Part shown: one piece after another, positions 1-8,808 of the stretch
How positions within the stretch are numbered: position 1 is the stretch's first letter
Layout of the letters: every line of letters begins with the position of its first letter
Assembly (NCBI GenBank): GCA_947626705.1
Contig: CANQTJ010000006.1
Coordinates: forward strand, 1-23,097
Source: an uncultured Clostridia bacterium
GTDB taxonomy: Bacteria > Bacillota > Clostridia > TANB77 > CAG-508
Direction: 5' to 3'
DNA: 23,097 bases
Position numbers and translations under genes: made by a program
The notes under the pieces: model-generated
The model's database searches: none
The model's input: only the letters and a program-made list of their open reading frames with translations
Told to the model about the DNA's origin: nothing

Positions 1-708
1 ATGGTGGACCTAAGGGAATGTTTATATATTGTACAGGAACATTAACTAATAATGGAACAATAAGTATGGCAGCAAGAGGAGCAAAAGCAACAGGACAAGA
101 TGTTTATTTATGGAAAAATGGAGATGAAAATTATGAGTATGTACCAGCTAATGGTGGTGCTCGGAGGTGCTGCGGCAAGAGCAGTAGGTGGCTGGTATGA
201 AGGCTATGCTTCTGGTATATCAGGTACTGCTGGTACTAATAGAGGTACTGGAGGAGGAGGCTCAGGAACGGCTCATGGTAGAGGTGGTATAACTACTGGT
301 TATGCAGGAAGTACAGGCACATCTTATTCAGGAGGAATAGGAGGTAATGGTATAGACGCTGATAGAAATTCACCATTAATATCATCTGGTGCTAACTATT
401 CATCAGGAGGAACAGGAGGTTTACTTATTGTTTATTCTGATAGTATAAATGGAAATGGTATTTATATAGCTAATGGTTATAGTGGATATAGAAATGGAGA
501 AAGTGCAGGTGGATCATCTGGTGGAGGTTCAATAAATATATTTTATGAAACTTCATGTGAAGAGGATATTATTACAAAAAATACAAAAGTTAGTGGTGGA
601 GCTAGTATAAGTGTAGAAGCATATAACATTTCACATCACACACTTTACAGTGGAGCAGGAGGAAATGGAACTGCGAATATAAAACAAATTAATTTAAATA
701 AAAATTGA
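1..708 (+). pseudogene. Glycine-rich surface-type protein, 3' fragment with a frameshift
   Basis: The gene enters from the left edge. Reading frame 3 is open from base 3 and encodes a segment with GTISMAARGAKATGQ, then YVPANGG, but stops at 198-200. From about base 163 the continuing glycine-rich sequence (GGAAARAVGGWYEGYASG onward) is in frame 1 and runs to the TGA at 706-708. Dropping one base near 162 (the C in GGTGCTCGGAGG) joins the two as YVPANGGAGGAAARAVGG, which is what this kind of repeat would be expected to read. The rest is rich in Gly, Ser and Thr, with GGTGGLLIVYSDSINGNG and SGGGSINIFYE, resembling the C-terminal part of glycine-rich proteins common in gut Clostridia genomes, possibly exported or adhesive. 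No enzymatic motif or membrane anchor is visible. A sequencing or assembly error is as likely as a real mutation; the methionine at base 100 is not a true start. Confidence 0.6.
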
Positions 709-736
709 TGTTAGAATAGATATATAGACACAAAAT

Positions 737-765
737 TTTACTAATTGAAGAAAAGATGATATAAT
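737..765 (+). promoter_or_regulatory. Promoter for the 796-2217 gene
   Basis: TTTACT at 737-742, a 17-bp spacer, then TATAAT at 760-765 preceded by TG at 757-758 (extended -10). The first base of the gene is about 30 bp downstream. The -35 is weak but the -10 is perfect. Confidence 0.6.
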
Positions 766-795
766 AATTGTAATAAAAAAATGAGAGGTGTCAAA

Positions 796-2217
796 ATGAA
801 TCAAAAAGAAAGAAACATATTACAATTAGAAGAACAAATAAAAGATACAATTGAAAATGACATAGCAAAACAACAAACGCAAAATAGAAAAATAAAAATT
901 AAAGACATAAAAATGGTAGGAAAAGTCATTTGGAAAGACAAAATTAATGGAAAACCAATCTCTAAAAATCTATATATAGTAGAAAAAGAAATAACAGATA
1001 TAGGCGAAAATGGAAACAAAAACAGTAGAAAATCAATAAATTATTACTTAGATGATGAATGTATAGCAGCATCATTAGATATGGACAATTTGGTATATAG
1101 AGAAAATTTTAAAATTTCAGAACCAGAAAAAATAAAAGCAGTAGAAGAATTATTAAAAAACACAACAAGGGAAGAAATTGAAAACAATTCATTAAATAAA
1201 TTACATAAAAAAGAATTAGCAGAAGTTTTATCAGCACAATTAGGCAAGGAAATTTCAGACAATGAAATTGAGGATATTTTAAGAGATTTAGATGAAACTG
1301 AAAATGAAGAATTGCCTGAAAAAGAAAAAGAAAAACAAAATAAAACCAAAGAAAAAAATCTTTTAAACAAAAAGGACACAGAACAAATAAAATCAAAACA
1401 AGTACAAAGAGTAGACTTAAATAAAGTAGTAGATGGAGATTATACTTTAGGGAAAAGATTAGATTTAGAAGAATACGATTATTTATATACTATATATTCA
1501 GAAGATGCTAAAGATATTAATTCAGGATTGCAAAGAAATAATACAACATACAGTTTGGTTGGGGTAAAAAAAGATGGACAAGCTAAGGTTTTAAATGATG
1601 AATTTGAGATAGACAAAAGTGTCGGAAATAGTGCAAATAGAATGCAAAGCAAAATAAGAGCAAATGGCACAGCTACAAGAGATAATAATGATTTATCAGT
1701 ATATACACGAAAGTCTAATGGTGTTAGCATAGGTTGTGAAAACAACAGAGGAAGTGTAGATATGTTTCTATATCAAAAGACATTAGAGGAAAATGAAAAT
1801 GTTGGAATTCAAATAGAAACTTCAAGAACACCTGTAATTAAATTAGAAACTAAAAAAATAATGAGTAAAAATAAGGGAATAAATCAAAAAGAAAAAGTCC
1901 AAGATGAAATAGAAGAACATACTAAACAAGGGTGTGCACCTGATGATATAAAAGATTTTGATGGAGATGAAAGAACATTTACTCATGAGCATATAGATAT
2001 TAATTATTATGTTGAAGATATATTAAACTATGAAAATTCAGAAGGTGAGAAAAAAATTGAGCAATTATTTACTAAAAAAGAAGTTGAAGATAAATTATTA
2101 AGAGAATTAAAAGAAAATAATGAAAAAATGTCAATAGAACAAATTATTCAAAATGTAAAAGAAGAAATGAATCAAGACGCAGAAATATTTTTAAAAGAAC
2201 ATACATTACCATCATAA
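796..2217 (+). CDS. Large charged protein of unknown function
   Basis: A 473-residue soluble protein that I do not recognise. The start at 796 (MNQKERN) is preferred over the ATG at 781 because GAGAGGTG at 782-789 lies just upstream of it as a ribosome binding site. The N-terminal third is lysine/glutamate-rich and probably helical. The central part (about residues 165-205) is a low-complexity Glu/Lys/Asn linker. The C-terminal half, from RVDLNKVVDGDYTLG onward, looks folded, with alternating hydrophobic strands and an acidic segment DDIKDFDGDERTF near residue 395. It has no signal peptide, membrane segment or catalytic motif that I can name. It has its own extended -10 promoter and no operon partner. 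Base composition matches the neighbours. Confidence 0.75.
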   Translation: MNQKERNILQLEEQIKDTIENDIAKQQTQNRKIKIKDIKMVGKVIWKDKINGKPISKNLYIVEKEITDIGENGNKNSRKSINYYLDDECIAASLDMDNLVYRENFKISEPEKIKAVEELLKNTTREEIENNSLNKLHKKELAEVLSAQLGKEISDNEIEDILRDLDETENEELPEKEKEKQNKTKEKNLLNKKDTEQIKSKQVQRVDLNKVVDGDYTLGKRLDLEEYDYLYTIYSEDAKDINSGLQRNNTTYSLVGVKKDGQAKVLNDEFEIDKSVGNSANRMQSKIRANGTATRDNNDLSVYTRKSNGVSIGCENNRGSVDMFLYQKTLEENENVGIQIETSRTPVIKLETKKIMSKNKGINQKEKVQDEIEEHTKQGCAPDDIKDFDGDERTFTHEHIDINYYVEDILNYENSEGEKKIEQLFTKKEVEDKLLRELKENNEKMSIEQIIQNVKEEMNQDAEIFLKEHTLPS

Positions 2218-2296
2218 ACTGTAACATTCTATAATTCGACAAAATATAATATAGTGAATAAATTTTTATTTGTACCTATGAAAGGAATGGTAGTGT

Positions 2297-2554
2297 ATGA
2301 AAAAAGATGTAATAAATTTAAACCAATTACCATTAAATAATATTGGAACTATAAAAGATATAAATTGTGATGGAAATATAAAAAGAAGATTACTAGATAT
2401 GGGATTAGTTAAAGGAACATATATAGTACCAGTACTAATAAGCCCATCAAAAGACCCTAGAGCATTTCAAGTTAGAGGAAGTATTATAGCAATTAGAAAA
2501 GAAGATGCACAAAATATAGAAATTGATATAAATAAAACAAGCTCTTTCACTTAA
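2297..2554 (+). CDS. Stand-alone FeoA-domain protein
   Basis: An 85-residue protein built on the FeoA SH3-like fold. The RRLLDMGLVKGTYI segment, the KDPRAFQVRG turn and the closing SIIAIRKEDAQNIEI strand match the usual FeoA pattern of a dmGl..G turn, a gdP..f..rG turn and an alr..dA..I ending. FeoA proteins are cytoplasmic partners of the ferrous-iron transporter FeoB, but no feoB is next to this one, so either it pairs with a distant FeoB or it does another job. The start at 2297 follows AAAGGA at 2281-2286 with a 10-bp spacing. The gene stands alone between the 796-2217 gene and gdpP, and ends inside a hairpin with a T-tract. Confidence 0.8.
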   Translation: MKKDVINLNQLPLNNIGTIKDINCDGNIKRRLLDMGLVKGTYIVPVLISPSKDPRAFQVRGSIIAIRKEDAQNIEIDINKTSSFT

Positions 2555-2619
2555 TTAAAGGTATAGATTACTTTGTTATAACATAATTTTAAATTAGCCT
2601 AAGTGAAAAGGGCTTTTTT
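2539..2619 (+). terminator. Terminator of the FeoA gene, overlapping its stop codon
   Basis: AAGCTCTTTCACTT at 2539-2552 pairs with AAGTGAAAAGGGCTT at 2601-2615, with one bulge or mismatch, followed by a run of T to 2619. The loop is long, about 48 nt. The left arm covers the last codons and the first base of the TAA stop. Confidence 0.55.
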
Positions 2620-2712
2620 GAAATTTAGAAATATAGCTTTTAATTTTGGATATTTTTCATAAATCAATATTTTATAATAACAAAAATCAAAATTTAAAAG
2701 AAAATTGCTTCC

Positions 2713-2741
2713 TTGACAAATATTGCATTTAGAAGTAAAAT
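2713..2741 (+). promoter_or_regulatory. Promoter of gdpP
   Basis: Perfect TTGACA at 2713-2718, 17-bp spacer, TAAAAT at 2736-2741, followed by the AAGGAGAG ribosome binding site at 2754-2761. This is one of the best sigma-A type promoters in the window. Confidence 0.8.
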
Positions 2742-2765
2742 AAATAAAGTAAAAAGGAGAGATTT

Positions 2766-4784
2766 ATGCAAAATAATAATAAAAATATATTTGATAATTT
2801 GGTTTCAAGGACAAAAATATATTTAGTAATAATTTTTATTTTACTAATTGCGATATGTTGGCAAAATAAAGCATTTATAATACCATCTATTATATTATAT
2901 ATATTAGTAGTTGCATATACATATTTAGCTAATAATAAAAGAAAAAGCGAAATATCAGAAACACTACAAGATTTAACATTAACTGTAGATTCAGCAGCAA
3001 AAACTAGCTTAATAAATTCGCCTTTTCCATTAATAATAATAGAAACAGATGGAAATATAATATGGAAAAGTGTAAAATTTGCATCTGAATTTGAAGGAAT
3101 AGATATCAATACATTAATTAATGATATAATATTTGACTTAAAAGAAGATATACAAAACAAAAAAGATAAAAAGGATAAATCAATATTTAGACAAATACAA
3201 GTAGATAATAAAACATACAAATTGATAGGTAAATTTGTACATTCAAAAAAATATAACAAAAATAATAAAGATGAGTATATGGCAATATTATATTTTATTG
3301 ATGAAACAGAAAATATAAAATTACAAAGAGAATATAATGACTCAAAAACATGTGTCGGAATAATAATGATAGATAACTACGAAGAAAATATGCAAATGCT
3401 AGAAACCGAAGAAACAGCACAATATATAGCTGAAATAGATAGAGAAATTTTTGATTGGACAAATGAAACAAATGGTATTCTTATAAAATCAGATAGAGAT
3501 AGATATATATATATTTTTGAACAAAGATATCTTGAAAAAATAAAAGAAGATAAATTTAGTATATTAGATAAAATTAAAGAGATAGATCCAAAACAAAAAG
3601 TACAATTTACTTTAAGTATAGCTATCTCAAATGAAGGAGAAGTAGACAAAGACAAATATAAGTCAGCTCAAACAGCAATGGATATTGTTTTAGGAAGAGG
3701 CGGAGATCAAGCTGTTATTAGACAAAATGATATATATAAATTCTATGGAGGAAGGGCACAAGAAGTTGAAAAAAGAACAAAGGTAAAAGCAAGAGTTGTG
3801 GCACACGCATTAGAAAATCTTATAAAAGAATCAAATAAGGTAATGATAATGGGACATAGCAATCCAGATATAGATGCAATGGGCTCAAGTATAGGAATAT
3901 ATAGATTAGCAAAAAGTTTAGAAAAAAATGCTTACATTATTACTAGTGATAATCCAACTTTACAAAATTTTAGACAAAGTTTATTAGAAGAACCAGAATA
4001 TGAGGATATATTAATAAGTAAAGAAGTTGCAGAAGAAAATATTGATGAAGATACATTATTAGTAGTAGTTGATACACACAAAATAAATTATGTAGAATCA
4101 GAAGAAGTATTAAAGAAAACTAAAAAAATAGTTATTATAGATCACCATAGAAGAAGTGCAGATTATATTGAAAATGCTACATTAACATTTCAAGAAGTAT
4201 ATGCATCATCAGCAGCAGAACTTGTAACAGAATTATTACAGTATGCCGAAACGAATGTAGAGCTAAAGAAAATAGAAGCAGAAAGTTTATACGCAGGAAT
4301 AATGATGGATACAAAAAGCTTTACATTTAAAACAGGTGTAAGGACATTCGAAGCGGCAGCATATCTACGTAAATGTGGAGTAGATATTATAAGAGTAAAA
4401 AAATGGTTTCAAAGTGATTTAGAATCTTTTAATAAAATAGCAGAAATAGTTAAAAATTGTGAAATAATAAATGATTCTATTGCTATAGCTATAAATAATC
4501 AAGAAAAAACAAAAGATGTTAGTTTATTATGTGCTAAAGCAGCAGATGAATTACTTACAATTAGTGATGTAACAGCATCATTTGTTTTAGGAAATACTGG
4601 TGAAAAGATATGTATTAGTGGACGTTCCATTGGAGATATAAATGTTCAAGTAATTTTAGAAAAATTAGGTGGCGGAGGACACATAACTCTAGCTGGAGCT
4701 CAAGTAGAAGGAATGACTATAGAAGAAGTAAAACAAGAATTGATTATAAGAATAAATGAGTATTTTACTGAAATAGAAAATTAG
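2766..4784 (+). CDS. gdpP: GdpP-type cyclic-di-AMP phosphodiesterase (DHH family)
   Basis: A 672-residue membrane enzyme that hydrolyses c-di-AMP to pApA, setting the level of this essential Firmicute messenger. Domains in order: two transmembrane helices (about residues 17-55), a PAS-like region (about 75-175), a degenerate GGDEF domain ending near GRGGDQAV (about 310) where the signature is lost, so no cyclase activity is expected, then a DHH domain with GHSNPDIDAMGSS (about 362-374), DTHK near 437 and the signature DHH in IIDHHRR (about 458), and a DHHA1 domain with GGGGH near 634. All the metal-binding residues I would look for are present, and the length fits the family. In many Firmicutes gdpP sits directly before rplI and dnaB; here more than 7 kb of other genes come between. 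It has its own promoter and appears monocistronic. Confidence 0.95.
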   Translation: MQNNNKNIFDNLVSRTKIYLVIIFILLIAICWQNKAFIIPSIILYILVVAYTYLANNKRKSEISETLQDLTLTVDSAAKTSLINSPFPLIIIETDGNIIWKSVKFASEFEGIDINTLINDIIFDLKEDIQNKKDKKDKSIFRQIQVDNKTYKLIGKFVHSKKYNKNNKDEYMAILYFIDETENIKLQREYNDSKTCVGIIMIDNYEENMQMLETEETAQYIAEIDREIFDWTNETNGILIKSDRDRYIYIFEQRYLEKIKEDKFSILDKIKEIDPKQKVQFTLSIAISNEGEVDKDKYKSAQTAMDIVLGRGGDQAVIRQNDIYKFYGGRAQEVEKRTKVKARVVAHALENLIKESNKVMIMGHSNPDIDAMGSSIGIYRLAKSLEKNAYIITSDNPTLQNFRQSLLEEPEYEDILISKEVAEENIDEDTLLVVVDTHKINYVESEEVLKKTKKIVIIDHHRRSADYIENATLTFQEVYASSAAELVTELLQYAETNVELKKIEAESLYAGIMMDTKSFTFKTGVRTFEAAAYLRKCGVDIIRVKKWFQSDLESFNKIAEIVKNCEIINDSIAIAINNQEKTKDVSLLCAKAADELLTISDVTASFVLGNTGEKICISGRSIGDINVQVILEKLGGGGHITLAGAQVEGMTIEEVKQELIIRINEYFTEIEN

Positions 4785-4802
4785 CTTACAGTTGTAAGCT
4801 AA
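4781..4802 (+). terminator. Hairpin over the gdpP stop codon
   Basis: A perfect 9-bp stem, TTAGCTTAC at 4781-4789 with GTAAGCTAA at 4794-4802, and a 4-nt loop. The TAG stop (4782-4784) is in the left arm. No clear T-tract follows, so it may be a weak terminator or an mRNA 3'-end stabiliser. Confidence 0.5.
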
Positions 4803-4880
4803 TAAGAATTAATTTAAAATAGACTGATTAAAATAAAAAATAATTAACCTATTAAATTTATTATATTAAGGAGATTATTA

Positions 4881-6320
4881 ATGGAAGAAACTTATAACAT
4901 TGCTTCTTTAATGGAATTAGCACGAATTGAAAGTTATAATAAATTTACAAAAGAAAAATTAGATGGAAGTACTAAAGAAAAGGACTTTATAAGTATACTA
5001 AACAATTATTTTCAAAAGATAATAAATTATAAGTTAGGTGATGGTACTTCAATAAAAGATAAAGTTACAATATTAAGTAGAAGTATCGTAGAACATATAA
5101 CAGGAGATTACCAAATTGGTATAGCTGAAAGCACTTTTGAGGAATTAAATGAAAATACTGAAATTTTTTCAAATATTATTGCATATTCAAATTCTGATAA
5201 ATTAAAAAACATATTAAAACAAAACCAAGAAAAAGATTTAGCAAATGTATTAGTTGATGGAGCAATAGATTTAGACTTTGTTCAATATTCTGAAAATAAA
5301 GTTATAAAAGAACAAGCAAAAAAGAATTTGAATAGCTCAAAAGAAAATGTAAAGAAATTTTTTGAAGAAGCTATTTATAATATATTACACATAAATGAAA
5401 AAGTTGCAAATGTAATTGCACATTTAACAGGAATGGATAATAACGAAAAAGAGCAATCAAATAAAAAAACGATGTTAAAATTTATGGGTGGAATAGGATA
5501 TGAATTATTAAGTGGAACTTTAATTGATAAAAGACATTTTACACCAGTACAAAATTCAGAAAGTATGATTAATAAAATTAGAGAAGAAGGAATATTACAT
5601 TTTTCTTCACCAACAGCAGTAGAAAAAATAATAAAAAGCGGTAAAGTAAAAAAATCTAATTTCTTAGATTCAGATTTAACTGCAAGAAAAAGTTTTTTCT
5701 TTGGAGGAGTACCAACATTTGACGATTTACTTATAAATATTCCAGCGTATGATGTTATGACTGCAGTAAGAATAAGACCAACAGAAGAACAAATGAAAGA
5801 ATTAAAATATAGGGCAATAAATGATAGAGCAGTTGTAAAAGACGGAGATTTTAATTTTGAAAGTAATCAAGCAGAAATTGCTTACTTTGGACTTATGTAT
5901 GATAAAGAAAAAAATAGTATCTATCTTGGAGAACTAAATAAAGAACAAGCAGAAAATTTTGAAGTAAGTAAAGAAGTTAAAAATTTATATCATTACAATA
6001 TTGGCAAAAATAGCATAATGAGTAATGTAAAAATGAATTTATTGGGATTTTGTGCAGAATATAGACATCATCAAAAGTTACTAGCACTTAAAAATAAAAT
6101 GAAAGAAAAGGGTATAAAAAGTTATAGTGAATTAGATGATAAGACTTTAGTAGAATTAAGCGATATAAGAGAAGCATATATAAGTACTAAAGATAGAAGT
6201 GTTGAAAGAAAAAATATTTTTGAAAAAATAAAACAAAAAATAGAACAAACTAAAAATAAATCAAAAAGTGAAAAAACAGAAGAAAAAGAGGATGAAAGCT
6301 ATGGAAAAGATATATACTGA
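4881..6320 (+). CDS. Protein of unknown function with a possible ADP-ribosyltransferase-like region
   Basis: A 479-residue soluble protein, not assignable with certainty. Residues 1-215 are mostly helical. From about residue 235 there is EGILHFSSPTAVEKIIKSGK, then KSFFFGGVP, a strand TAVRIRP near 293, and SNQAEIAYFGLMYD near 329-342. A His in an opening strand (H240) followed by a helix ending in SG, an aromatic strand (SFFFGG) and a late QAE (E332) resemble the order of catalytic elements in ADP-ribosyltransferase folds such as DarT or KptA; this is inference from pattern only. The tail (about 440-479) is a lysine/glutamate-rich helix with low complexity. The start follows AAGGAG at 4869-4874. 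It overlaps the next gene by 20 nt, so the two are probably translated together. Confidence 0.7.
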   Translation: MEETYNIASLMELARIESYNKFTKEKLDGSTKEKDFISILNNYFQKIINYKLGDGTSIKDKVTILSRSIVEHITGDYQIGIAESTFEELNENTEIFSNIIAYSNSDKLKNILKQNQEKDLANVLVDGAIDLDFVQYSENKVIKEQAKKNLNSSKENVKKFFEEAIYNILHINEKVANVIAHLTGMDNNEKEQSNKKTMLKFMGGIGYELLSGTLIDKRHFTPVQNSESMINKIREEGILHFSSPTAVEKIIKSGKVKKSNFLDSDLTARKSFFFGGVPTFDDLLINIPAYDVMTAVRIRPTEEQMKELKYRAINDRAVVKDGDFNFESNQAEIAYFGLMYDKEKNSIYLGELNKEQAENFEVSKEVKNLYHYNIGKNSIMSNVKMNLLGFCAEYRHHQKLLALKNKMKEKGIKSYSELDDKTLVELSDIREAYISTKDRSVERKNIFEKIKQKIEQTKNKSKSEKTEEKEDESYGKDIY

Positions 6321-6738
6321 GAGATGCTTATATAAAGACACATATACTATAATAAGCATGATGGATAACAATTTGAGATGTAAAATTAATCCTAAGTTTA
6401 TTAAGTTTTTAGAAGAAAATCAAGATAATACATATCATTCATATATAAATCCTAAAAAACCTTTAAAAGAACAAGAGATAAGAGATGATATAAAACTAAT
6501 GCTTTCTATTATTTATATAAATTATTTATGCGATTCAGAAGAAAGAGAAATGATACTTAAAGAAGAAAAACAAAATATAGAAAAATATAATAAAAGTTTA
6601 TATGATAATATGTTTAAGAAAAAGCAAGTAAATAATTCAGAAACAGAAAATTATGATAATCAATTAATCGTAATACAAAAAGAAAGCATAATACATAAGA
6701 TAATTAATAAAATAAAAAAATTATTAAAAATGAACTAG
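6301..6738 (+). CDS. Small protein of unknown function coupled to the 4881-6320 gene
   Basis: A 145-residue protein starting at 6301 (MEKIYTERC), chosen because AAAGAGGA at 6285-6292 precedes it at a good distance; upstream in-frame ATGs have poorer sites and would extend the overlap. The body contains DDIKLMLSIIYINYLCDSEERE, a hydrophobic helix that could be a packing surface, followed by charged helix and a basic, amphipathic C-terminus (IIHKIINKIKKLLKM) that might bind membrane or nucleic acid. The 20-nt overlap with the preceding gene suggests that the two products function together, perhaps as partners of an effector and regulator pair, but I do not recognise the family. It ends within a perfect hairpin. 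Confidence 0.7.
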   Translation: MEKIYTERCLYKDTYTIISMMDNNLRCKINPKFIKFLEENQDNTYHSYINPKKPLKEQEIRDDIKLMLSIIYINYLCDSEEREMILKEEKQNIEKYNKSLYDNMFKKKQVNNSETENYDNQLIVIQKESIIHKIINKIKKLLKMN

Positions 6739-6751
6739 CTTTTGCTAGTTC
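6732..6751 (+). terminator. Hairpin over the stop codon of the 6301-6738 gene
   Basis: A perfect 8-bp stem, GAACTAGC at 6732-6739 with GCTAGTTC at 6744-6751, and a TTTT loop. The TAG stop (6736-6738) is in the left arm. The downstream sequence is AT-rich without a clean T-run. Confidence 0.5.
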
Positions 6752-6818
6752 TATATTATTATAGGAAAGTTCTCCGAAATAAAAAAGTGGTACAAACGAA
6801 AAAATTGCAGCGATAAAT

Positions 6819-6848
6819 TTGAAAATTTGAGACCAGATATGGTATAAT
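6819..6848 (+). promoter_or_regulatory. Promoter of the radical SAM operon
   Basis: TTGAAA at 6819-6824, 18-bp spacer, TATAAT at 6843-6848 with TG at 6840-6841 (extended -10). AGGAGG at 6861-6866 follows. No other good promoter is visible until 11274, so this one probably drives all six genes. Confidence 0.7.
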
Positions 6849-6870
6849 AAATATTATTATAGGAGGAACA

Positions 6871-8076
6871 ATGGAATATAATATTAATATTAGAGAAGAA
6901 TCATTTGGAGGAACTTTATTAAATCTTGAAAATGGGAAACGTTCATATATAAATAGTCAAGAATTAAAAGAAATATTAGAAAAACATAGGTTACCAAGAG
7001 ATTTAAGAAGTGAAAATACTAATAAAAAGAATAATATAAAATTTACTTCTTTAGATGTAAAAAATCTAAAAAATTTTAGTTTCGCAGATATAGCTTTTAT
7101 TGAAGTTACTAGAGCGTGTAATTTAAGATGTAAACATTGTCTTAATAATTCTGGAGAGATAATTAATAATCAACTAACTACAGAAGAAATATTTAGCTTA
7201 ATTAAAAAATTATCAATGGCAGGTGTTCAAGAAATAAGATTTACAGGGGGAGAACCATTAGTACATAAGGACATATATAGAATGGTTGAATTAGCAACAG
7301 ATTTAGGAATATATACTTCTATAGGAACGAATGGAACACTTATAGATGAAGAAGTAGCAAAAAAATTAAAATATGTAGGTTTAAAGAAAGCTGTTGTAAG
7401 TATAGATGGAACAAGAAAAAAACATGATGAAGTTAGAGGAAAAGGCAATTATGATAAAACAATTTTAAGTATCAAATATTTACAGGAGCAAGGAATAAAA
7501 ATTAAAATTAATTCTGTAATAATGCGTTCAAATATGGAAGATGTAATTATACTTGCAAAAGAATTAAATAAAATGAAAATAGATTTATTTATTAGGAGAT
7601 TTATTGAATCAGGAAGAGGAGAAAGACTAGAGAATAATATGCTTTCAAAGCAAGATTATGATTATGTGAGAAAAAAATTAGATTATGAATTAAAAAGTGA
7701 ACCATATATTAGGGGACATTATATAAGATTAAATGATGAGTCAAGTAATAATAGAATAAAATTACCTTTTAAAATAAGAAATGGATGTAAAGCTGGTCAA
7801 AGAGCTATAGTAATTACTCCAAATGGAAATATTCATTTTTGCGGTTTTTTAGCAGCACAAAATTTTCCATCAATAGATAATATAAGAAATATAGATAATT
7901 GGAATAAATTTTGGAATGATTTACAAGAACAAGATAAACTAGAAATCTTAGAAAAAAAATTAGCTAGATATAACAGTTTGCCAAATATTCAACCAACAAA
8001 TTGTTTAGCATATGTGCAAAGAATGATTAATATAGAAAATAATAAAATAAAGGAAGTAAAAAATGGAAAAATTTAA
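6871..8076 (+). CDS. Radical SAM enzyme with SPASM-like C-terminal domain
   Basis: A 401-residue enzyme expected to cleave S-adenosylmethionine with a [4Fe-4S] cluster and start radical chemistry on an unknown substrate. The cluster motif is CNLRCKHC (Cys83, Cys87, Cys90), followed by FTGGEPL near 122-128 and the SIDGTRKKHDEVRG strand of the radical SAM barrel. The C-terminal region has further cysteines at 306 (GCKAGQRA), 324 (GNIHFCGF) and 378 (PTNCLAY), in the arrangement of a reduced SPASM or twitch domain that binds an auxiliary cluster. The N-terminal 40 residues open with IREESFGGTLLNLENGK, similar to the PqqD/RRE-like start of some peptide-modifying radical SAM proteins, which is inferred. 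It is the first gene of the operon and overlaps the ATP-grasp gene by 14 nt. Confidence 0.88.
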   Translation: MEYNINIREESFGGTLLNLENGKRSYINSQELKEILEKHRLPRDLRSENTNKKNNIKFTSLDVKNLKNFSFADIAFIEVTRACNLRCKHCLNNSGEIINNQLTTEEIFSLIKKLSMAGVQEIRFTGGEPLVHKDIYRMVELATDLGIYTSIGTNGTLIDEEVAKKLKYVGLKKAVVSIDGTRKKHDEVRGKGNYDKTILSIKYLQEQGIKIKINSVIMRSNMEDVIILAKELNKMKIDLFIRRFIESGRGERLENNMLSKQDYDYVRKKLDYELKSEPYIRGHYIRLNDESSNNRIKLPFKIRNGCKAGQRAIVITPNGNIHFCGFLAAQNFPSIDNIRNIDNWNKFWNDLQEQDKLEILEKKLARYNSLPNIQPTNCLAYVQRMINIENNKIKEVKNGKI

Positions 8077-8797
8077 AATTATTGCATCGAAATCAAATAT
8101 TTATACTGAACAAGTAAAAAAGTTAAAAAAAGAATCGAAATTACAAACAGAAGTGATATATATAGAAGATTTAGTTGATAGTGACAGTACTTTTTCAAAT
8201 TTTGAAAATAGTATTATTTATTTTTTATGTTGTAACAGTCCATTAGTGCCAACAGCAATACAAAAATTAGAAAGCTATAACTGTTATATAATTAATAAAC
8301 AGTATTTAATTAAAAATTACCTAAAATTAGATGTTCAGAGATTGTTAAATAAAAATAATATAAGTGTACCGAAAATATATATTATAGAAAATATTGAAAA
8401 TATAAACTTTCCAATATTTTGTAAAGAAAATAGACATGAAGGTATAATAATTCAAGTATATAATAAGATAACTCTAAAAAGATTTTTTGAGAAATTTAAT
8501 ATAACAAAGTTTTATTTAGAAGAATCTGTAGCCAATAACAATATGAAGGAAAAAGAATTTAAAGTATATTTTGTTGAAAAAAAAATATTCTTAAAAAATA
8601 TAACTAACTATAATAAAAATTTAGAAGAAATATGCAAAAAAGTATCAGTAGCACTTGATAATTTAGAAGTTTTTTCTGTTGATATAATTCAAAACACTAA
8701 TGGAGAATATTTTATTATTGATGTAAACCCATCTGCGGGATTTTATCTATCAGATGATGGAAGAAGATATTTTTTAGATAGATTAACAAAAATATAA
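8063..8797 (+). CDS. ATP-grasp family enzyme (short, RimK-like)
   Basis: A 244-residue protein with the ATP-grasp plan. ATP-grasp enzymes use ATP to activate a carboxylate as an acyl phosphate and join it to an amine, thiol or other nucleophile. The N-terminal half has the pre-ATP-grasp pattern (IIYFLCCNSPLVPTAIQ, then NKQYLIKNYLKLDVQRLL and ISVPKI), FPIFCKENR carries the expected ATP-binding lysine near residue 120, and VFSVDIIQ followed by YFIIDVNPSAGF near 210-230 supplies the acidic and Asn metal ligands. It is shorter than most members. AAGGAAG at 8049-8055 precedes the start, which lies inside the radical SAM gene, so translation is likely coupled. The substrate is unknown; the partner gene suggests a peptide or small molecule handled in the same pathway. 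Confidence 0.78.
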   Translation: MEKFKIIASKSNIYTEQVKKLKKESKLQTEVIYIEDLVDSDSTFSNFENSIIYFLCCNSPLVPTAIQKLESYNCYIINKQYLIKNYLKLDVQRLLNKNNISVPKIYIIENIENINFPIFCKENRHEGIIIQVYNKITLKRFFEKFNITKFYLEESVANNNMKEKEFKVYFVEKKIFLKNITNYNKNLEEICKKVSVALDNLEVFSVDIIQNTNGEYFIIDVNPSAGFYLSDDGRRYFLDRLTKI

Positions 8798-8808
8798 GTG
8801 AGGTAGAA

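Noticed and set aside
100..708. Independent 202-residue protein starting at 100
   Set aside because: The first 20 residues are an out-of-frame reading of the upstream coding sequence; the glycine-rich reading begins near 163 after the frameshift.
3340..3720. Active diguanylate cyclase from the GGDEF-like domain of GdpP
   Set aside because: The GGDEF signature is degenerate (GRGGDQAV), as known for GdpP proteins.
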